The position numbers and the translations under genes are program-made. Below the pieces are notes generated by a model that saw only the letters and a program-made list of their open reading frames with translations, made no database searches and had not been told where the DNA came from. Positions 21,201 through 30,200 of a stretch of 64,000 nt of DNA are shown here, piece by piece. Location: contig OY987306.1 of NCBI GenBank assembly GCA_963920635.1, positions 13,100,001-13,164,000 of the forward strand. Reading direction: 5' to 3'. Every line of letters starts with the position of its first letter. Positions within the stretch are counted from its first letter, which is position 1. This stretch comes from Pseudeuparius sepicola (Eukaryota > Arthropoda > Insecta > Coleoptera > Anthribidae).

Positions 21201-24200
21201 AGGAAATTGACAGAACAAAGTAAGGTTACAATAAGCCCCTTATAGCAATCGTGAGCGACTAAGCGCAAAATTTTTACGCTCACTAATTTTGCAATCCGCT
21301 GAAATCTAGCCAAACCGTTCAAAGTGTGCTAGCGCCAATCCACTTTCAAGTGATTGCAATCGCTTTGTCATCTTAATCACACCCATTGTCACATCAAAGT
21401 GAAATAACAATTTATTATTGCACTATTTTCTAACCTATTTATAGAGTTGGAAGTAAAATTTTAAGTTTTGGTTTTCACTTAAACAGTTTTGTAATTTTAA
21501 GAATATTAATTTGGAGGCAATTTCCATCACAATTTGTGTGCCGCAGGTCCCCAGGGCCCCATAGCCGCAATACTACTTGGTGTGTAGCTAGGGGTGTAGA
21601 TAAAAGAGTAGTTTTTAGCAACATCTAGACAAAGCTTACTTATAATTTTTTGGATGATACAGATATAATAGTCGCAGATTATGTAAGTTTTCAATCAGTC
21701 TACTCTAAAGACTTTCATAATTATTTTGTTTCAGCATGGAGTTTAGTTTGCTCAGAGTTAGAAAGAGAACAAGAACATATTGGAGGTAAGTTAATCTATC
21801 TACTAATAAGATATCCAGATACATGTTGAAAATGATATATATTTTTCGTAAGATTTTCACTTACCCCTGTTTATTTTTTTCTGGTCCGGGAGATATTGCT
21901 TGAGTCAAGCTGGCAAATCCGATGCTTGCTTCACATCATAACAAAAGTTACAATTTACTTTTGCGAACAATTAAGATATTGCCCACCCACATTGATCTGA
22001 ATTTATAAGGCTGCGTTGCCAATGTAAGAATAGCTGTTAAATAATCTTAGAAGGCATTGGCAAAGAATTCAAAAATATATGTGTTTTATCTGTCGGGAAT
22101 TTTAAGGGTCTTGTATACAAGATGGTTCTGTCGTTGGCCACGTGAAATTTCACCACACATCGCCAGAGGTTGCTTCTCCTTATAGTCTAAGATCCCGACC
22201 TGAATCGACCATCTGCATTTCCAATGAAAGGTATTTAACATAAAAGATAATGTATAAACAATCAAATTGCACATTAGTTCAATCGGTAGGGATATCGAAA
22301 TTGCAGTTTTGTCATAACAGCTGGACTAATGTTGGAATCTGTTCATAATAATGTGTACAACACTGTCTGTATTCAATTGGCAATAAATAAGTAATCTGGA
22401 TCGATCCAAACTGATTTCATATCAGTCTAACGCGTTCAATTGACAGTGATCACTTCATCCACACCCCTAAAATTATCGATCTTGGGTCATCATTGTGACA
22501 GAAAATATAGCCTATGGCAACAGAAGTCTCATCACTGATCATCATGCAGCAGATAAAATAGTTATTGTTGATAATAGTCTATTGAATTTTTTTCTGCTTT
22601 TCTATAATAGATGGCGCATGGATGCAGAATCATAGAATCTTCCAAAGCCGATGGTAGGTGCTGTAGCGGGCATCGTTGCCGATTCTCTTTCGTCAAATTG
22701 CTCACCATCGATATCTGCCACTTTACTCTTATCCGTATCAATGGGAGAAATATGCACAATCCGGCAACAAGGTATCAACACCTAGCCAGAGAACAACAAT
22801 AATAATATTAACTTGTGTAGATAATTTTTCGAAATTATCGTTGAATAAAATTTCCAATTTTGAAACAAATATTATAAAATTATTATCGGGCATCATTAAG
22901 TTGTCAAAACTGTTGACGGTACCCTTTTCGTATGCTTTAAAATAACAATATAAAGTACTGTCATCTAGTTCTTTAACTTGATGGGCATATCTTTCACAAA
23001 TTGTGCAAGTATGTACTTGTAAACATTTTCTAATAAGGTAACCACATATATACTTGTGAAAATTTTCTTGCAAAAAATTATGTTGCTTTTTTTCTATAAA
23101 ATCCCTTGTACCTATGTAGGCACTTATATTAGCGGATATATTATTGCTATTTTTCAAAACTTACACACCTTTAGTTTCTAATGTAATATTGTTTCTTCCA
23201 GTTTTATGTTTTTCTAAATACATTCCGTCTAATTTTTACGTTATAGACCTCAACCATCTATTTCAATTTTATTTAAATACGGGCCTGATTTCTCCTCCAA
23301 AGTAATGGCGGCCGTGGGCTGAGCGACAACAATAACCGCACCCCGAGTTTGTATTCTCTTACTTGGTTGTTCTCTGACCTAGCCATGTCAAAACTTGACC
23401 TGGTTTCCACGCCATATCTTACAGAGTGCAAAGAAGCCCGCCGGCTTTCTTTCATGTACCTACTCTAAAATATTACAATGGACCAGGCTTCTTTTCCCAT
23501 AGGCTATATTTGGCAACATTAGTTTTGGTGGGAAGCTATAGGTTCACATCATTCAGATTATAAAATAAATATTAAATTGGGGGTGTTAGTAGTGTTTTTT
23601 TATATAAAAAATTTACCAGTGTTATTAAAAATGAAAACAAAAATAAGGCACAATATTATCTTACTTGTTTTAAGGTTATGTGTGTATGTGGTGATATTCC
23701 TGCAAGCACGATCACGTTTGTTTGCCATATGAAAATGTCTTCAATTCAGCTGATCTCTACCGATTCAGGATGACCTGATCCTGTTTTTTGTGTTTGTCAA
23801 TCAGATACTCTTATTAATATGTGCAGTGGCGGTCCTAGGATTTTAACATGGGGGGGCGACGATCAATGATCAGTTACAAAAAATTTAAGACGGGGGGGCA
23901 AATTTAATTTTTTTAATGAAAACACTGAGCCGTGGTTGACAACCTATTTATTAGGTACTCTTAACAAAATAAAAACAGCAAAATAAAAATTAAAATTCAC
24001 ACTAATAACAAAATATAAAAAAATGAGTCATCATTTAAAAAAGAAAAAAAGGAGAAAAAGAAAAAAAATCACGACTTATCACATTTCCGTTCCAAGCTAT
24101 CCTATAATTATTTATTTATACTTCACTTGGCCAGTCTTTTAATTGCATTCTTCGTGGTTGTTGTGTATATTTAATAATGTTAAACCATTCAGTCTTTCTT

Positions 24201-27200
24201 GTTTCATGGTTGTTCTCAAATATGTTTTGAGCCTCTTGACGGCCGAGAATGTTCTTTCTGGAGTTGCTGTTGTCACGGGAATTGTAGCAAATATTTGTAA
24301 TATGTTTATTCCTGGGAAAAGTTCCTTACAATGAGGAAGAGCCTCAATTGCAGTATTTGGCAGCTCAGTTACGCCCTCCCATCTTTTATTCCAACATGAA
24401 TCGAGTTTCTATCTCTTGAATAAAATGGTCAATGTATGGAATAAAAATAGTTTTACGATAGTATTCTCTTGGTGTGCAGTTGATCAAACCCTTGAACATT
24501 AGCACCATGTGTTTGTTTATTGCAAAGTCTAAAAAATGTTTAAATTAATATGACATAATGATTTTGTTTATTCTAACCTAACCCTATCCAAAGCACTCAC
24601 ACAAAGTGTGAACCACTAACCGCTTGCGCTTAGATGTACTTATAACAAATAAAGATTTTTCTTACCTAGGTATTTTAATGTCTATGTCCAACTTAGCTGA
24701 AGCTGACACGGCGTCGTGAAATATTTCATCGAAAACTTTTTCAGCGTTAGACCTCATGTTCTTAAAAATTTTTAGGAGTTGAAAGGCACTTTCTAAAGCA
24801 GTGGATAGTTCCAAAGTTGGACTCTGAAGAAATTTACTCGAAGTGAGAAAATAGTTTCTAAAACCAAAAATAAGATACCTTTTAAATGTCCCAATATATT
24901 CGATCCCCCGTCGTAAACTTGACCCCTCAAGTTTGAAAAAGTTAGACCCATGTTTAATAATTCTTTTTGAATGGCTTCTTTAATTGCCAGTCCGGTCACA
25001 GAAGAAAGTTCTAGAAAACCCAGAAAGTCTTCTCGAATTACAAAACAATCATTGTTGACATATCTGATGCAAAATTGGTAGTTTCATCTAGTAGTATCGT
25101 ATAAAAACAAGTGTTTTAATTTTCAGCAGTATATGAATGAACAGTTTTGCAAACATTTTTTTCTAGATATTTACATAACGAATAAAGATAAAATTCTGAA
25201 ATTTGGTACCTACCTGTGAGATTTGACATTTACTGAGATATAGTTTGACATTCTTCATCATAGGCATCCGAAATGGGGGGGTCAAAGGGTTAAAAATAAC
25301 ACAATTTTGTTGTGTGTGCTTTTTTCCATGATTTCATACAAAATTATGAATTCTCATGGTATTTTACGAGAGAAAAGGGCTCTTGTAAAACTTGCACCAT
25401 TTTCTAAAATCGTTATATATATTTTTTGCAGAGTGCCACAAAAATGCATTTGGTATGTGATATACAAGTTAATTATTGCATTTACAACAATCAGACAGAC
25501 CAGCATCATTTTGTAGCAATTTTCATTGTGAACAAATTATATTCCAGGAATTTTTACCATACCCAAACAGCACACATACACATTACAGGTGTAACATGTA
25601 CGTACATCTTGGATGAAACATACGTACAGTTTGTTCAGCGAATGTTCGGCCCTACATCACAACTCCCATCCTTGTCTGGCTCGTGAATATACGACCAATA
25701 TCTGTCACATAGTCATGAGTAAGACAAGGACGGGAGTTGTGACGTAGGGCCGAACATTTGCTGAACAAACTGTACATAACACGCACAGTTTAAGTACGGA
25801 TTATATACTAAAGACATACTTGGTACATACAAATGAGCCATAATTGTATGAAATGTGTACAGGGTGTCCCAGTTAACGTGATAAACCCGTTTTCCAAAAT
25901 AATGTGAAGTTGGATTTTAACACGGTATATTAGTAATGAGTATCCGGGAAATATCAAAAAAGTGTTGGCTTTCATTTCTGACTTCCGGTTTTACCGGAAG
26001 TGAGAATCACTTTGTCAGACTTTTGAGACAACCTGCATATTTTGGGTTTTTTAAGTTCCTTTTGTTATCCCAATTCCAACCATATATACTTTTATAGTTA
26101 TCTCTAAAAATAACCAAGCAGTAAATTTTTATTTTTTGATAAATTTCGTCGAATATGACAAATCATCTTTGCATGGAATGCTAAAAATATATCGATAACT
26201 ATATAAGTTATATAAAAATATATATGGTTGGAATTGGGAGAACAAAAGAAACTTAGAAACTCCAAAATATGCAGGTTTTCTCAAAAATCTGACAAAGTGA
26301 TGCTCACTTCCGGTAAAACCGGAAGTCAGAAATGAAAACCGACACTTTTTCGTTACTCCCTGCATACTCATTACTAACATTTCGTGTTAAAATCCAACTT
26401 CACAATTTTTGGAAAACGGTATTTTTTTAAATAACTTTTTAACAACACCCGATTGATTAGTTTGACGTCACATTCGAATTCCTCGGAAAATTCTACACAA
26501 GCCTGGTTTTTGAACTACGAATTTATCTCTAAAATTAAGGAGAAAATCGGGTTTATTACGTTAACTGTACCCTGTACGTACATTTTACGTCATAATCACG
26601 GTGTAAATAGTCGAATAAAAGGATGTGTAATGTACGTACATTTTATGTTCTTGTTAGGGTTAAAATGCGACCAAAAAAACTATTTCTTTATTTCTTCTTT
26701 ATTAAAAAAATATATATAAAACTATACGTATTTTGTTTATTGTTCCTGCACCTATCAGGATCCGAAGCCAATTTTGGAGGGCTGTCTCGACCTCTTTAGT
26801 TTCCTTAGCTTCGTTAGTTTGGCGGGCTGGATCTGAATAAAAAAAACACTATATATGTACACAAAACAAAGTACATAAATTAAATCATGTCCTTATATAA
26901 AAAAGTTAATGCTACAAGTCTTATTTTGACGAGATTTACCTAGCTCTTAACTGCTTTAAGAGTCTTAAACACAATAAATTATCACCCTCACCCTAGGTAT
27001 GTATTATAAAGTGTATTATATTCTTATGTATATTGTATAAATATAAAAATAATTATATAATTTATATTTCTACTGTGCCCTCGTAATGGCAATTGTTAAT
27101 AATTATCACAAAATCTGTTATTATTATGGGCAAAATAAGGAAATTCCTTATAAAAGGTTCAAATGCACCCTATAGTTCCCACCTTTTTTATGAGAGGTAC

Positions 27201-30200
27201 CTAAAAGGACAACGTCATGATTATGACATGACGGGTTTTGTGCCCCTGCCAATAGCATTTCTGATTTTGAGATAATATGAGTACCTAGGGAAGGTACACA
27301 TAAAAATATTAAAAGATTAAAATGGTAATTTTTAAACTAAACCACAGAAAATACCTTGCGAGTACTGCTACGGAAGTTGCACAAACTCACCAAGACCCAT
27401 TTAGACTTTTTGCTTTCCTCTTTCAAATGGAATATACCTAACAAATAATAAAACAGTAGGTACTTTGGTACTTACCTCCTTTTTTTACCCGATACACCAC
27501 TTTCTTTTAAGTCTCCAGAATTCACAAAAGAACGAACAACTGCTATGCCCCAGAGAATAGTGCTCTACTCCAATACACAGCGGACGGAAAATGGCGGACA
27601 GGCAGACGCGGACGCCACGCGATCGACGCGGTCCGATCTGTCAAGTGACTTCCAGTAGATTTTTATATTTGTGGAGCCAAAGGTTGGAAGAGAGAATGCT
27701 TGAGAGAATGTGCTGCAGTGAGCTGCACATTTAGCATTTTTCCATATAATTGTATTTTTTATCTTTCGAAACCGTTTTGTTATAAGGAAATAAAAAATAT
27801 GTGCTACTGATCAGAGATGTTCAACAAATTAAAACTCATGAGAATATTGGTCTATTGAAATTGTACTGAATATTGATAATGTTTCAAAATGTTTTAAGTT
27901 TTTTAATATAAAAAAATACCTTGTGATATTCAATGGTTGTCAGTATATTTACTGGTAAAGCACTTAACCTGGCAATGTCGCTCAAAGCAGCAAGTCCAGC
28001 GCCGCCTACTACAAACGTTATAACTAAACTCCCTTGTTGTGTCCGTGCTGGCTCACGTTTCCAACAGGTTTCTTATGTCAAAGAATTAAATTTTCATGTT
28101 ATTGTTTGAATAAAAAAATAGTAATGGGGAAGTAGTGATTCCATTGAAAGAGATTTTTATATTAGGTTACCGACCTTCCCACTCTGGCTCAAATTCGGAC
28201 GATCTAAAGACATACTTTATTGTACGTACTGTTTACGTACAGACATTTACATACTGTTTACGTAAATTTTATATCTCTGTATGTACTGGCATAAATATGA
28301 CATAAAATGTACGACTAGTGCTGTTTGGGTAGTCATTATAAATATTTTGAAAATGGCTGTTTTTACCTTAAATAGTTAATAACTTTTTTAGCGGCACTCG
28401 GATTTAGTATGCATTCACTTATATTATCTACACATTATTCTAAACAGATTCCAACATTAATCCAGCTGTTATGATGAAAATGCACAATAGAAGTACTTGC
28501 TACCTTCCATTACAAATTATTTAATTAACTTTTTTTATCACTGGTCATTTGTACCACATAAATAATTTAGTACCAATCGCGAGTAAAAGATATAAGTAAA
28601 ATAGCTTCTCTATTAAAGGTGATTAGTAATTTACCCTAACATGTATCCTCTAATTGAAACATATCAATATGTAGATAATTTTATTGCGAACACGGTAGTA
28701 TTGGATTATCTAATTGATACTTGACAATTCCGTATTTTCCAGCAGATTGACCGATTTCCAAAATTCTTTTTTTGCATACAGTAGGTAAGTGAAAATCTCT
28801 ACAACTTTCACTTATTACAGGGCCTACTACGATACTACTAGCTTGAACAGGAGGTTTATGGATTAGAAAAATGCCATATTTTGAAATGCCTCGTATCTAC
28901 AGGAGGATATATTTTGGTGGTATTTTTAGCAGTTAAATAGGGATACACTAGGGTTATTTTAATGCAGTTTCGTTTGTATACTTAATACAGTGTAAATATG
29001 TCAATTTGGGGAAAAATCATCATTTTTGTATTAGGATTTTGAATTATTTTATTACACATTGATGATTTTTCTGTCTAATATCAACAATTAAAAGTGCCAT
29101 TTTCATTATGCTAATACTCTCATCGCGATAGTAGCGTCATTGAAAGTATCTGTGTACACGCGTAGACATGTTATTATTTGACTATAGTGACAGTAACGCT
29201 TCTTAAAATGGAAATTATTAAAATCAAACGTAGAAAAATTAAAAAAAAAATCGTATGAACGAGGAAATATTTAACACATTGTTTGATAAAGTAAGTAAAG
29301 TGTATATTTTTATTCTAGACATATAACTTAGTACACATTTGCATGTACAGAACTGGATAATTCGGAAGTGTTGCCTGGCGTACAATGTGTCAGAATATGG
29401 CCCAAATAAGAAATCAAATGAGTATGAGAGGGATAGGTAAAGGTGGCGCCTCTACTTCCTAATGTAACGGAAATCTGAACCAGAAGGTCATTACGATTTG
29501 GTTTCCGCCTGGTTGTACATGTTTTCTAATATTCCATTTGCCTGAGCTTCACCTCACTATCTCCTACTGCTTCATTCCCTAATTTTATAATGTTTTATTA
29601 TAACCACATTGCATTTGCTATTCCCTCTTGCTGCCCTTACCCCTTGATTCATTTTATTGCCCTTAGTAGCGGCAATGTAATTATTATACTAATTTGATTT
29701 CTTATTATGACTATACCCAGGGCCGCCTCTAGGCAGGTGTGAACGATGCGGCGCACCCAGCCCCGCGTTTTGACGGGCCCCGCGCCTCCATGTCCCCTAT
29801 ATAGGGTGATCCAGTAGTGTATTTACGGGCAGGGGCCGAAAGCCGAAACCATTTCGGAATTTGAAAATATTCACTGCAGCTTGTAAATCTGAAGATATTT
29901 CTAACAAATTTCGCCTGCGGCTCATTTTACTGAATTACTTAAAATGCACTTTTTTTAAAAAATACACAAAAATTGTGCCTCCCCCCACCCGTAATTAATT
30001 TCTATGTACGTCCCTGGAGTGATCCAAACTCGTTGCCCAGCCTACTCTAAGGGAATCAGCGGAACTTTTTTAAAAAGTGACATGGGAAAAGTAAAATAGA
30101 GATAGCGGTGTGGTGACCTCACAATCCATTTTCAAAAGTTTTATTCGTAATGTCTCAAATAATTCCTTGTCGGGGCCTCGTACTTTCATGCAGCAGCCGG

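Noticed and set aside
24143..24334. 63-codon plus-strand frame
   Set aside because: Antisense shadow of the hAT dimerisation domain on the minus strand.
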